Positions 33,191 through 45,900 of a stretch of 64,000 nt of DNA are shown here, piece by piece. The stretch is from Cladorrhinum sp. PSN259. Its lineage: Eukaryota; Ascomycota; Sordariomycetes; Sordariales; Podosporaceae. The translations under genes were made by a program, and so were the position numbers. The stretch spans positions 310,001-374,000 of the forward strand of contig MU867078.1 of the NCBI GenBank assembly GCA_033725935.1, given 5' to 3'. Position 1 is the first letter of the stretch. Every line of letters starts with the position of its first letter. The notes under the pieces were generated by a model that saw nothing but the letters and a program-made list of their open reading frames with translations, was not told the DNA's origin and did not search any database.

Positions 33191-34604
33191 TGCGGAGGGG
33201 CGTCAATGGGATCGTAGAACCTTGGGTAGATCTTACCCACCCAAGAACCAGAGGTGAGCTTCGGAAACAAGATAGACATCAAACGGGGGGACTATAGAAG
33301 AAACATACGCTGCTTAACGAAGCTGGATAAGGGAGAAGGATGGGCCGATACCTCTCGCTAATCCAGTAAAAGGGAAGTAAAGGACGAATCATTCCACGCA
33401 AAAGCTCACTGAGGGTGCTGTACGTAAAGGTGGTTCACTGTTGGCAACTTTGGGAAAGGAACACTGGCGGTTAGGTAGCCTTACGTAGAAGCAGGAGCAG
33501 ATATTTGATAAGGCTGTCGGCAAGTATCTCATTTGTTCGACCACAGATTCACCATGCGCCCGATTGCTATAGCAATCCGTCTGCGCATTCATTACGCGCG
33601 ATTTGCGATTGTATCTGTGAGTTCTCTTAGCTTTCCACCAGGCGCAGAGCAATTACCTGCTGACTTACGCTTCAAGAAGCTGGATTCTTAATTTTCTATA
33701 TTTCCATCCGGTGGACCTTCTTTGCAACTCAAAAAACTTGCCCTTAAACAATACGCTCTGAAAGTCCAGTTCATCATGAACGACATAGAAACGTTAAGAG
33801 ATATTAGTAAGCAGTTCGACCCACAACCCCCGAATAGTGCGGTAGCATTGACGTGAAAGCTTCTTCCAGTTGACAATGCTTGGCAAGCGAGGACTGCGAC
33901 ATGGGATAGAATCGTACAGGTGAGCATATCGGAATCTTGTCACTAGCTGTACTATTAATATATTGTAGAGGGATAACCGCTCGCGAGCAATGCTCATTTA
34001 AGTCAGTAGACTGCACATAGGAATTTGACTATGGCAAAAGCTGCAGCTGTCCATCATTGAGAATAATAGCAAACGCCCCGGACACACTTCGATGGGGATT
34101 TTGGTGCGTTTGCTTCCAGAATCACGGATGTCGATGGATACAAATGCAGTGGACTGTCGGGTATGATGCATTTTTGAAGGCTTCGTAAGTAAATGCAATT
34201 CCGATTTCGTTGGCAATTGTTGATGTCAAGTCAAGGTGAACCAATTCATGCTCTGTGAAATGGTTCCATGGAAACGTTACCGTGCATGAATATTGCCAAG
34301 AAAATCTCATCCGATAACAAACCACTTTAACATTCGCCCCGCATATTCCCGTGCAGGCTGCACCAAGACCGTTTTGCGACGCGAAAATCCTCATCCTAAA
34401 CACGTCACAGTTACCTACCGCAAACTCACTTTTCCGTATCCAGCCATTCCAAACACATCGACACTCGGCGCATATCCCGATTCCTAGGCGCATACCTACA
34501 TACGCCAACCCTTGATCTCTCAATCCTCCAGCGAACCACAACGACTGTGCAACCCGAACTGCACAGCCGACCACTACTCCCACCTGGCTTCCGAAGAACA
34601 CTTT
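33191..34604. other. Divergent intergenic region between STAND gene and F-box gene
   Basis: Holds the promoters and leaders of two diverging genes. No further gene is recognised; several small open frames on both strands lack motifs. The frame of the F-box gene is open upstream to about 34512, but the first in-frame ATG is at 34605. Confidence 0.5.
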
Positions 34605-37600
34605 ATGCAATCAGGGCTGACTGAGCATTCAAACCGCGAATCTCAGACAAACCACCCCTATCTTTCCTCTACAACCTCTTTCCAACATGGCTTCAGTCGC
34701 TCTCAGCCTCGGTCCGGCTCCGGTCCCGGGTCTCGGTCAGGCGCTCGGAGCACCTCTCCGAATGGCCCGAACGGAGCGCTTGACCGGAAGCTGGACGGAT
34801 TGAACGTTGAGAATGGCACCTCGGAGTCTGCAAGCTACCGGCTCGCCGCTGCTGCTGCCGCCGGTCAGCGTATCTCGGATTATGAAAATGCATCAGTGAT
34901 GCTCTCATCCAAACGTCAAAGCCCCCACCCTGCCCTTGGCTTCAAGGTTGTCACTGGCCATAGCCCCTCCAGTGGCGTTCAGCTGACCGATTTCCCCAAT
35001 GGTTTGTCTCTCCATCCGTGGCTCTTGCATGGTGACACCTGCTGACCTGGAGCTCTGCCTGTTACAGAGATCCTTATCCAGGTCTTGTCCCACCTGCATC
35101 CAGATTCCCATGCTTCCGTAGCTCTGGTCTCGAAGCGTTTCTATGCCCTCGTTACAACTCCGTATGCTTGGAGGGCTGCTTTCATCCGGTATTTCCCGGG
35201 GCATGAGGCTCTGGATGTAGCTCTTAGAAAGAGCAACGGCCAAGCCGAAGATGATGAGTCATCTGACGCAATTCGGTCCGAGACACGGTTCTTCACTCGT
35301 CTTACGAGCCTGGCCTCATGGCGCAGCGAGTACCTGTTTCGTACTCGTCTACTCCGGAGCGTGGTTCGTGGGAAGCCCGGTAGCATCGGTTCTTCCATCC
35401 GGTCCAGTGAAAAGCCAAAGAAGTCAAGCGCCGTGTTGACCTACAATTCGAAGCTGCCATGGATGATCTCGAACGTTCATGCAGTATTCGGTGACGGCAA
35501 GAAGGAGCCCAAGGTCATCCACGGGACTCGTGACTTGGGCATGGCCACGTACAGCGATCCCAGTACGGGTAGGATTGAGCGCATGGGCCTGGATGACGAT
35601 TTTGCCCTTCAACAGCTTGATGAAGTCTTTCCAACGCTTGGATTCTGGGGTCTGGACGATGGCCAGGCTGCAGTTCCAAATGTCATGGATGTCAGTCAGC
35701 CTTATGGTATGCTTGGTGGAGAGGGCTTCCCTGGTGGCCGAGTCTACTTCAAGGCGAACGGCAGCTTGCGTGGCAAGTATCTTGGCCAGGATAACCTCAT
35801 TATCGACATGTGGCCCGAGATTCCAAAGATCCCGGAGTTCCTCGAGGCAGTTTCTTGTGTTTGGGTCGCGAAGTCGTCCAACGTGATCCAAACAACTCTG
35901 TCAATGGTTGGGATGATGTCCGGATCCACCTTGGGAGTTATCACGAGTTATGCTGTTGGAGATAATTCCAATGGCCCTCGATATACCACTGGTGATATGA
36001 CGGCTCGCTGGGTTCTCAGCCCCGGCGTGCCAATTGTGGACATCAAGGTTGATGACAACTACAGCTTGCGTCGAAAAACCCTTGGTCGAGTCTGGGCTGT
36101 GGCCCTGAACGCTCTGGGTGAGGTCTTCTACTTGAGGGAGCCCCCTAGCCCGCCTCCCGCCAAGGGCAAAATCGACAATCTAGTAAGGGATGCCTGGAAT
36201 AATGGCAGAACAGCATATTGGGAGATGATTGAATCGACTCGTCGCACAGCGCAACCTGATGAGTTTGATAAGAATGCTATTCGAGGATCTTACTCGCCCA
36301 GATCCCCAGCCAACTCCATGAACTTGAGCAATGAGCAAATTGCTGCCGAAGCCAGGGAGATTGAGAAATTCTTCAAGTATAAGCCTGAGCATTGGAGAAA
36401 GGCCTGCCTTGGTTGGGACATGCAACGGAAGCTTGAGGTTGACTTTGCCGGCGGCGATGATGGGGGAGCTGGAGAAGCCATCTTCACTATCACCTTGGGC
36501 CAGGCCCAGGGCGAGCAGGCCTCTGTCCGCAGATATGTCAGGTGTGGTGGTTTTGTGAAGACTCCTGATCTCTCAGGGGCTTTGACGCCAGTTGCCCAGC
36601 CTTTTCAGTCTATCCAGCCTACTCAAGGGAAGGCTAGTGGCGCGTCCATCTTCGGAAGCAGCACTGTAACGCCAGCTGTTCAAGCCACAGGCCAACCAGT
36701 CAACGGAGGCGATGTTGAAAAAGCGTTAGAGACCCCTGAGGTTAGCACCGGCCCTTTAAGCCTCAATTCTGAGGAATGGCGTTACACCGAGTATCCCCTT
36801 CCGATCTACCCCAATACGGAAATCTCAGCGACAGCCATCGACATGTCCACCTTCGCAGTCATGGCAGCTTTTGAGGACCCCTTACACTCCGTATCGCTCG
36901 CGAGCATGCCGAGCACACCTACCTCGAAAAAATCCACCAGAGAAATTCCCGGGCGCCGCGCACGTATGTTGGCGGTTGGGACTGACACCGGCGCCATCTT
37001 TGTCTGGAACATGCGAGACAATACCTCCACAAGCCCACTCAGAGTCATTCAAACTGACTCCCCTGAGATTTCCAGTCTTGCTATCTCGTCCCTCTACCTC
37101 GTTCACGGAGGTAATGATGGTCTTGTTCAGGCTTGGGATCCTCTTGCTTCTTCACTGGAACCTATTCGCACCCTCAACGCAAAGGCTTCTGGTCGTATCC
37201 CTCGGCATATCTTGCACTCAAACCCTGCCCTCCGGCATACGGAGTTCTTTGCTGTCCGTTCCATATTTTTGGACCCTAACCCGACTATACTCCGTGGCGT
37301 GCTTGCCTTTGGAACGTTTGTTCGGTTCTGGACTTATAGTTCGCACCAAGTTTCTGCCGGCCGGAAGCGGAGAAACAGGCACAATCATTCTGATGTGCAT
37401 ACTGGTGGTCGTTTGTCCAGGGAGAAGGTCTCGAGCTTCATTGCTGCAGAGACTGACGAGCTTTGGCGCGATCAGGAACTGAGGGCCAGAGAGAATGAGA
37501 GGCTGAGAAAGAGGTTTGGAGTTGGCGGAATGGATGGGTTAAGTGAGGAGGAAGCGTTGCAATATGTGCAGATGATTTCGGAAGAGACATTTGGGCTTGA

Positions 37601-37955
37601 GGAGGAGAGGAGACGGTATGGTAGTAGTGATGGGACTTCGTCTACTACTGGCAGCACTGATACACTCACCACGTCTGAGCCTAGCATTTCTGGTGCTGCA
37701 GGGTCTGGGGCCAGTCTTCAACCGGTTAGGGAGGATGATGAATTTGAGGAGCAGATTCAGAGAGCTATCAGGTTGTCCCTGCTTGAGGGTGGTGGGGGAA
37801 ATGATATTGTGGGCGGTAGTGGAAGTGGTGAGAGCAGCCCTATTGATGATGGTGAGAGGTCGGGGGAGTATGAGTTTGATGTGAAGGTCAAGGTGTCGAA
37901 GAAGGGGAAGAGTAACAAGGGGAAATGGAAGGCTGATGGTGACGGTAACGCCACA

Positions 37956-38001
<46 letters not shown>

Positions 38002-38258
38002 ATACTGGTGCTGCGTATCAACTGCGGCAGGACTATCAAGAACCGGTGGACGACTTTGGGTTTGGTGACGAGGCTGACTTGGGAATCGATGCTGATGATG
38101 ATCTGGCACTTGCTTTGAAGTTGAGTTTGTTGGAGGAGGAAGCGAGGCTGAAGAGAGTGAAACAGGAAGAAGAGGATGCGTTGATTGCTCGTGGTCTCGC
38201 CGAAGATGAGTTCCCCAGTTTGGAGGTCAAGGGGAAGGGAAAGGGGAGAGCAAAGTAG
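34605..38258 (+). CDS. Large F-box protein with WD-like segments and ubiquitin-interacting motifs
   Basis: Likely an SCF-type ubiquitin ligase substrate receptor (inference from the F-box). Two exons (34605-35001, 35068-38258) give 1,195 residues. The N-terminus is Ser/Gly/Arg-rich. The F-box spans about residues 129-172 and is split by the intron: TDFPNEILIQVLSHL, ALVSKRFYALV, AWRAAF. A long middle region has beta-rich sequence and at least two WD-type strands, LAVGTDTGAIFVWNMRDN near 765 and YLVHGGNDGLVQAWDP near 810, so a propeller is probable. Two UIM-like helices end the protein: EEQIQRAIRLSLLEGG near 1027 and DDDLALALKLSLLEEEA near 1142. A Gly-Ser run from a GGTTCT hexanucleotide repeat lies between them. 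The first ATG in the open frame was chosen; an earlier TTG is not used. The family occurs widely in Pezizomycotina, to my knowledge uncharacterised. Confidence 0.88.
37956..38000 (+). repeat. In-frame GGTTCT hexanucleotide repeat encoding Gly-Ser
   Basis: About 7.5 perfect copies of GGTTCT within the F-box gene, encoding a flexible (Gly-Ser)n linker between the two ubiquitin-interacting motifs. Length changes by whole units keep the frame, so this site may vary between strains. Confidence 0.9.
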
Positions 38259-39078
38259 TTGGCGAGAGGAGGAGGCATCAGGTAGGTAGGTAGTTTTTTC
38301 TTAGTTATTGTTGTTTTGATTTCATGTTAGCTTTCTTGCGTGTTTCCTTTCTTGAAGGAAGGGATGTAATTGGTCTGTTGGTGAAGCTGAGAGAGGTTGA
38401 ATTGAAAGCCGGTGAGGAAGGAAGTTTGATAGCTTTAGTTTTGCGCATATAGTTTCTGAAATCTCATTTTCCTCTCTCTTATCAGAACTTGCAATGTACC
38501 TGATGATCTCACGTAGCGAAATATTTAGGTCGTTTTCTATTTTACTGTCCTCTGGGTCATAAAGTCATGCGCAGGATTGGTCATGGTAGAACTGGTCATC
38601 GTTATGGTTGGTGGTTTTAGGTTCATTGAGTCATTTAGATAATTAGAATCTTTGTTGGATTCAAGAAGCCCTTTCATAGAGTGAGTTACAGGTTCCTTTT
38701 TTTCTCCTCCTCTCCCTCTTTTTGGGGGTAATAAAGAGAATCGAAAAAGGAAAGAACCTTGAACAATTGTATACGTAAGTAAGGAATTGTAATGGAGGGT
38801 TTTTCTTATCTTTTAGTCCTCATGAATATTGCAGAATATATAGAACCATTCGTCAAAGTTGCTCTTTTGTCAAGCACCGTGTTTAAACTGTAACTGGGAA
38901 ACCTGTGTCATTGGAAGACGAGAGGATAGGAAGAGAGAAAGGGTAGTTTTATCTAGATGGTTTATTAAACCGCACCTTTACTTTGCCAAAACCAAAACAA
39001 AAAAGCGTTACAAGAAGCATGAATCTATTCTGTCATTTATAAAATTAAAGTAAAATCCACGTACGTAGATCATAATTT

Positions 39079-39102
39079 TATATATATATATATATATATA
39101 TT
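39079..39102. repeat. TA dinucleotide microsatellite
   Basis: About twelve copies of TA in AT-rich non-coding DNA downstream of the F-box gene. Confidence 0.8.
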
Positions 39103-39367
39103 ATAAAAAAAACTTTCAATAGGCTGTATTTAATCGCTGAACATATCGGACAGAGATATGAGCAAACATACAGAAAGAAGCAAGCCTACTTTTTTGCCTG
39201 TGAGGAAGCGCCATGCTGTCATGTAGCCATGTTAGCCATAGCCATGTAGCCATGTAACAATCCATCCATCTAATCCGAAGACCTCCTCCTCCCCCCCTCC
39301 TCTCGATAATAAATCAGGCTAAAAAAGACTTGCCTATTGGTTTCCTACCAAGGTACTCCCAAGCCAC

Positions 39368-39389
39368 ACCCACACACACACACACATAT

Positions 39390-39422
<33 letters not shown>
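39368..39422. repeat. CA dinucleotide microsatellite
   Basis: An almost pure CA repeat of about 55 bases, interrupted by ATATACAT in the middle, in non-coding DNA. Confidence 0.85.
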
Positions 39423-39426
<4 letters not shown>

Positions 39427-40416
39427 AGCTGCCGAGTAAGACCGTTCATAGATACGTGGGTATTTATATTCTGAAGCAGACTTTTCTAAAATAAATATCT
39501 AAAAAATTGTCCTGCCACGACAGTAATTGGACACACAAAGCTGTTGCTTATATACATACATACATACATATCTATCTATCTATTTATGAATTCGGGTCCA
39601 CTTTCCTAACTTCTCAGAAATATATACACGGGTTTCGTAACCTGACTTATTCCATGTTTAAACTTAGTAGTCCTTGTCTGTCTGTCTGACCCGTGAAGCC
39701 AAGTAGGAAGGAAAACATCAAAATAATTAAATATCCCCATTGGACCCTTGGATAATAATTTACTAAATCGAAGCTTTTATTTTGTATTCATAATTGATAC
39801 TTGTCACGATACAATAAAATAAAATAATTTGCAGGTTGCCTTTTGTGTTGACTGTCTGTTCTGCATGTACTCGTCGTGTCTAGACCAACAAAAGTAGCCA
39901 GCATTTCATGACATACAACGGTTGACACACCCACTCATGATCAGCACAAAAAATTCATTGGTTACTTATTTAATGTTCATTTCTCATATATATTCAATCC
40001 AACGACATATACAACACATCTGGCGCATATTTCATACTAGATATAAGAAAACAAGAGATATCCAGCTCTATACGCACAAAAAGTCCGACTCCTTCGTGCT
40101 CATTTCCTCCACTTATTTGAAGAGCAACAACTAGTTGTCCTCCTCAAGATCATTCCGGGTATTTAATCGTAACAGATAAAACAGATAGAGGATGTTCCCG
40201 GCGCCCTCCCGCTTTCCCGAGCATTAATCCAAAAACTCCAAGCCCCAAAAAAAAGAACTAAAAAAAAGAATACCCAATACTTTTTCGTTTCCGAATATTT
40301 CCACAGTCTGACCAAAGCCCAAAACACCCTACGCCGCCCTAGGATGAGGCAAAGAAAGAGAGAAGCCAGAGGAAGGTGATAATACAGGGCTCAGCGCCAC
40401 GGACAACAGGGACAAC

Positions 40417-42916
40417 TCAAAGAATCCAAACCAAAACCGCAGCAAATAACGTCCCCAGTATCCCAAGCCCGGGCCTTACCATAACACCTGCATCCTCTTC
40501 TCCATCCTCTTCTCCTCCTCCTACTCCTCCCTCACCTCCATTTCCACCTCTCCCTGTCCCCGAAACACCCGTTTCTCTCGCACCTCCGGCCCCAAGGGCT
40601 CTCGTAGCCCCTGGAGTAATGACCGTAACAGGTCCAAATGGCACAGCTATACTCAACACCGTGCCCACTTTGACTCCCTCATTTCCAATCGTAACTTTCT
40701 CGCCCCCAACTTCCACAACTGTACTTGTCGTACCCATCTGAGGCCCTATCGTATAGGTTGAACTCGCAACGACGACAACCGAAGCACCAATCTTTGTTAT
40801 CGTCACACCACCAGCTACCGCGAACTGGGTTTCTCCGGGTTTTGCAGTAATTACTTCGCCGCTTCCCAAAGTAACGCCCCCAGGGCCGAGAGTGAGTTTC
40901 TCGTCGCCTATTTGTGTTGTGATCATAGATGATGGGCCGTAAGTGATGGTGGTAGATTTAATGACCAGGACTGATGGACCTATGGCTGTTATTAATTCAC
41001 CGCCTGCTACTACCACTTCTGTGGGAACGGGACGGGAAGGGAGTGTAAATGTTTGAGTTTCAACTGTTACACCTGACGGGTTGATGGTGAATGTTTTGCC
41101 TGCGATGACGGCGGTGGTTGAAGTGGGGCCAAGAGTAAAAGTTGATCCGCCGATGATCGCGATAGAGGAAGTGATGACCACTGGGACATTGGCTAGCGTC
41201 GTGGTCATGGGAGTAGGCGGGTAGATTACGCCTCCTCCGGTGATTGAAGGCCGGTCAATGGTAGCACCGCCGCCTACTACTCTCGTTGGATCGATGGTGA
41301 AAGTTTCATCTGAAACGACGACTACCTGGGTTGGGTCGGAGGGCTTGTCCGTTATTGTGCTGGAGCCGATGATGACTTGTGTAGGCTGGACGATGACCGT
41401 GATGGGTTCGGGGGCGGGAGTGGTAGGTGGTTGTCGAGCGGGTTCCGATGACATGTACTGTGGGGAACCGTTACCTCCTTCCGTGTTCCGGTCTGGTCCC
41501 TGTGATTGGTATTGGGGAGGTGAACTGGGAGCTGGGTGATCGGTAGGGGATACGTGATTATGCCTTGTCGATGCCTCCTGACTTACCCCATAGTCGGGCA
41601 GGTCTCTTGTTGAGAACACCACTGCTGGGTTCTTATCAGTGGTGGTGAATGTGATAGGATTCACAGTAGGTCTGCTGTTTATGCCCGGACCATAGTTCCA
41701 GTCGGTCGAGGTTGAAAAGTGGCAGGTGACATACTGGCTGCCCGATCCTGTGGATGTGCAGACAGAGATGGTGAATCGCGGCGGTGACATGGGCTCGACA
41801 CATGTTGAGCCGAGCGTGGGTGTTACAATGGGAGGGTATGACGGGGTATAATCTTCCGGATTCCCGTACCAGGTGATCGTTTCTGTGTGAATGATTGACC
41901 AGATCGTTGATGGTTTTGTGTAATCCGAAGCCTGACACAAACTGAGTGATGAGCTCGCTCTAGGAGCTGATGTGATGGTCTGGTTTGGGTAAAATCCTGA
42001 CGAGTTGGAGAACCCGCCCCATGTGTTTGTAGGTCGAGTAGTGGTTTCATCTCCATAACCCAGCCCAAAGGTCAGTGTGATACCCTCAGATGTTGATGCT
42101 AAGGTTTTTGTTGGGATCCCATTACCGCCACGTGGTGGAGTTGGTATTACCCCCGGTGCCCGAGTTCTAACAGGCGTAGCTACAACGGAGGTCTCTTCCA
42201 CCGGAGTATCTTCTGGCTCTTCGGCACCATCGGGTACAGCAGGTTCCGGTCGGATCGGAGGCCGAGTAGGTATACCTCGAACCGCACTTGAGCTTGACGT
42301 TACTGGCACGTCCACAGGTGGTGGTGCCCTTCCAGTTCCCGGATTCGGAACAACAGAATCCCTGGTTGCCACGACAGACCGCGTGAAAGCCTCGGACTCG
42401 GTTGTCAGAGCCCCATCCGCACCACCCACTGCCGGGTAGACATACTCTTCCCCTTTTGAGGTCGGGCTAGCTGAGTTCGTAGCGACAGTCGCCTGGATGA
42501 CCCCCAAACCCAAAACCACCGACGAGCTCTCCACCACAGAACTGACAACGGACTGGATGACGACAACCGGTGGCAGTACTGGCGGTCTCCTGATACTTGA
42601 AGTTGTCATCGTTGTGCCGGGTTCTGGTATACTTGATGCTACCAGCGTCGCAGATGTTATCGTCGATATCGTCGATATCGTTGATGTCTCTGGTGAGGGC
42701 AGCGACGAGCTGGTCTGGCGCGTCGTATTGGCGAAATTCGCCCCTCCAATACTTTGATACCCATCTTGTGGTCTAAGCAGGCCTGTCACAAAGAGTCAGA
42801 TAATGAACACATCAAAATAATGGTAGCTTGGGATATCTCTAACCTCCAAGCGCGCTGTCCGGGCCAGCGCCGTAGAGCACTGCGAGAGAAAGCAGCACTT
42901 GTCTGCCCCCGACCAT
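40417..42916 (-). CDS. Ser/Thr-rich GPI-anchored cell surface protein with repeated beta-strand units
   Basis: Two exons read leftwards (42916-42844, 42782-40417; intron of 61 nt) give 812 residues. The first exon encodes a signal peptide (MVGGRQVLLSLAVLYGAG). The first part is Ser/Thr/Pro-rich and probably heavily O-glycosylated. A middle region (about 270-390) has spaced cysteines and Trp and may be a small folded domain. The C-terminal third repeats short units ending in F/YTIGP or LTLGP, such as GGSTFTLGPTSTT, AGKTFTINPSG and ASSTYTIGP, suggesting stacked beta strands. The end is Gly/Glu-rich and then hydrophobic (GLGILGTLFAAVLVWIL), a GPI signal. I know no characterised homolog; a wall or adhesion role is inference. 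It diverges from the next gene across 4.7 kb. Confidence 0.85.
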
Positions 42917-45900
42917 GCTGTTGAGGTTCGGGGGAACCTGACCCTATGTTTTTGTCTGTGAAGGCCGTGTCCGCCTCGTCCAAGCATCTGAGCCACGAGC
43001 TCGGTTTGCTGACATCAGGATGCTATAACCATTGCGCCTAATGGTATAAACACAATGTCGAGGAGCAGGAGGCCACGGTGAAGAAATGATGTAGCTCCCG
43101 CAAGGGATTCCCGGGTGGATATTATCGATGCGCTGAGACAACAACAACAACACAAGGACAGCCACCACAGCGGTCCATCCGCCACCGCGCACCAGAGTAA
43201 ATTGATTATTTGCTGTGTAAATCGCTTCCCCGGCATTCCACAGGTTTAGATTGAAGGCTTTAGACCAGCCATTTGCACGCTTAATCTTTGAGGCTAATAG
43301 TAAACGCTTGGGATTTGTGGGACGATCGTTTGAGATGCCGGTTGCCACGAAGCGAGAGCAGTACCGTCAGTCTACGGAACCATATACTAGAGCACCAAAC
43401 AAGCAACGAGGAAGCGAGAGAGATCCGGGGGTGAAGTGGACTGCCAAGGACCGATGAACAAGCAAGGGGGACCCTTACCCCCTTGTTCGGACAACCTGCC
43501 AGCCAGCCCACTCCGAGGGAACGGGACTTGGGTGAATAGGGACAAGATCCAACAATTGGCCAGGCCCCCTTGCCCCCAGACCTGCCAGCTCCCGGTTGAC
43601 ACGGGAGCGCGGGAGGGAAGGAGAGGCTGGCCCAGATCAGATTTGGCCTCTACGTTATGATTGCTAGTTTCCTGTTGTGATCGGTAAGAATATGTGCGCT
43701 TGGCCTGCGATGTGAGCTTGTCCGGCATTGACGTCGACGGTTGTTGATGGATGCCCCGGTCTCATTAAGTTGTGCCATCACAGATCCCTAAAACAGCGTC
43801 TACTACATATCTTTCACAACGGAACTGACCCGGACAGTTACAGGCGAGTGGCTGAAATAAGTGTAAAGGTCGGACTCGGGGGTACTTTATAAATGATGTG
43901 CATGCAAACTGCTCAGGTGGATGGGCACCCAGGGTCGAGGTCGGCGGCTCGTTATTTTACTGGCAGACGCAATGGGTGAATGTAACGGAACGACTGATGG
44001 AAGCCATACAAACCCCCTCACTCTCCTCATTCCTCCACCCCCCCCAACCAGAGACTGCCGAGGGCCACACCACTTTGAGGAGAGGGCCACACGCTCGTTC
44101 CGTTGCCGTCTGTACCCCCGTACCTTGCACCGCTTCCACTTCAGCCCGCTGTACGATTCTGCAACCACAGACTGCCTCATCCGTGGTTCGACCTGGGCTT
44201 TCGGACCGCCAACCCTCCGCCCCTGGACAGGAAGAGGCAGACTCTGCATGATAAGATGCGTTCCAGTTCAACCTCATAATGAGACACAAAGATACTCATG
44301 GTTTTATATAAAACTGGGGTTGACTCATGACCAGCTTCTAGAATCAAAAGGCGAGAGACAGCAAACGCAGCACACACAGTTGTTGGTATGTTATCTTGGC
44401 ATGTTTTCGGGGAGTCCTCCCTGATCTCCGCGCTGCATTGGGGAGTTGGCGCAACGGATCGACACCACCCTTGGGGAAGTTCTCAAAAGTGGCTTGCGCG
44501 GGCTGACAGGGGGAACTTCTTGGCTCTTCTTGGCCCTCACGGCAATTGCCATTGGTGCCTTCTTGAGGACAAAAGCTGCCGGGCAGCCGACAGGTGAGTT
44601 GGGGCGTCGTGTTCTGCTTGTGTGACAGGAGACAAAAATGTGGCGTCTGGTTCATGTTCCCGTTTCCTCCGCGATGGCTGAAGCAGCCTGGCTTGGTGAC
44701 ATTGGCACCCATTTGATTGTCTTTTTCATTTCCTTTTGTTCTGCAAAGTATCCGTCAAGCTGAAACCGACCGTACTCGCCGTAAATCAAAAGAAACAGAA
44801 TCCTGACAGACTCGTAGGCCAACCATATTCGTTCATCACGGTTGTCTTCTGACGGTTTGCTTGGAAACTCCCGTCATGGAACAGTAACATTCAGATAAAA
44901 AACGGTCCCTTGGGCGGCATAGAAATATTCGTACAGCCAATAAGATCTTCCCACAAGCGAGAAAGGAACAATAGGTTTGGGAATAAGATGAAGCTTGTTG
45001 AAAGACAAGAAGACAACAGCGTGCTCAAGTTCTGGATCGTCGTCGGGACTTTGAAAAGGGATGGGGGGAGCCGCATGCACGGCGGAACGCATCCCAAGAG
45101 ATGCGCAACGCCTTCCTGTTTGGGACCGCCATACTTTTGAGGTTAAAAGACATGGCGACGCCTTCATCATGGAAGAAGATCATAAGTCCCGTAATGAAGC
45201 AGGTTGGTCTTGGCACCCTCTACCGTCTTCCATAACCGGTTTTCAATGGCTATGTCTGGAGGCCGGATGCCGCGCCAATGCGCAATCCTGACCGTTGCTC
45301 GCCCGTTAACATTCCAACATGCCGTTGCCGTTGTAAGCTGTTGGTGGTCAGGGTCAAGACAAAAATGATCCAACCATCCGGGGTAGGCAATTAACGAAAG
45401 TCTGTCATGTGCTGTTTCGGTGTGGTGTGGTCCGGTCAGACTGGGACTGGAAGGGCTTGATTTGGGTCTCGGCAAAATAGGTGATGTTGTATTTAGCCAG
45501 AGTGTCCTTACACTCTGAGTGGGGAGATATATTGGCTCTGCCGTGTCTGATGCATCTGCGGTCCCTCTTAAAGGCCATAATCCTCCCAGTTCCCCAACAT
45601 GGAAGGCGGAAAGTCCGGGAAGATGGAGGCGCCACATTGCCACCGATATTTGTGCAATATAAGTGCATCACCATTGAAGCAACGGGATCAGGTCTCTGTG
45701 GGAAGGTGGATGATGACTTCTGATAAAACCGACACTGAGGAATCTCTTGGTAAGCGATCAGGAGGGGTGTGGAGGGATTTGCAATCGCTGAGAGATTTCT
45801 TGCCCAGACTCTCAGACTGCACATTTCCTGCTCTTCATAAAAAAGGGTCGAGGTTGATATCGAAAGTCCCGGTATATTTGCCGGCACTTGTGAGTTCCAG

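Larger units (their letters stand above)
38259..40416. other. AT-rich convergent intergenic region with microsatellites
   Basis: Lies between two convergent genes. No gene recognised. It contains a TA dinucleotide run (39079-39102), a CA dinucleotide run (about 39368-39422), ACAT/ATCT tetranucleotide runs near 39553-39583 and several repeats of CCATGTAGCCATG near 39220-39255. Confidence 0.6.

Noticed and set aside
34512..34604. Upstream extension of the F-box frame beginning at TTG
   Set aside because: Not an ATG; the first in-frame ATG is at 34605.
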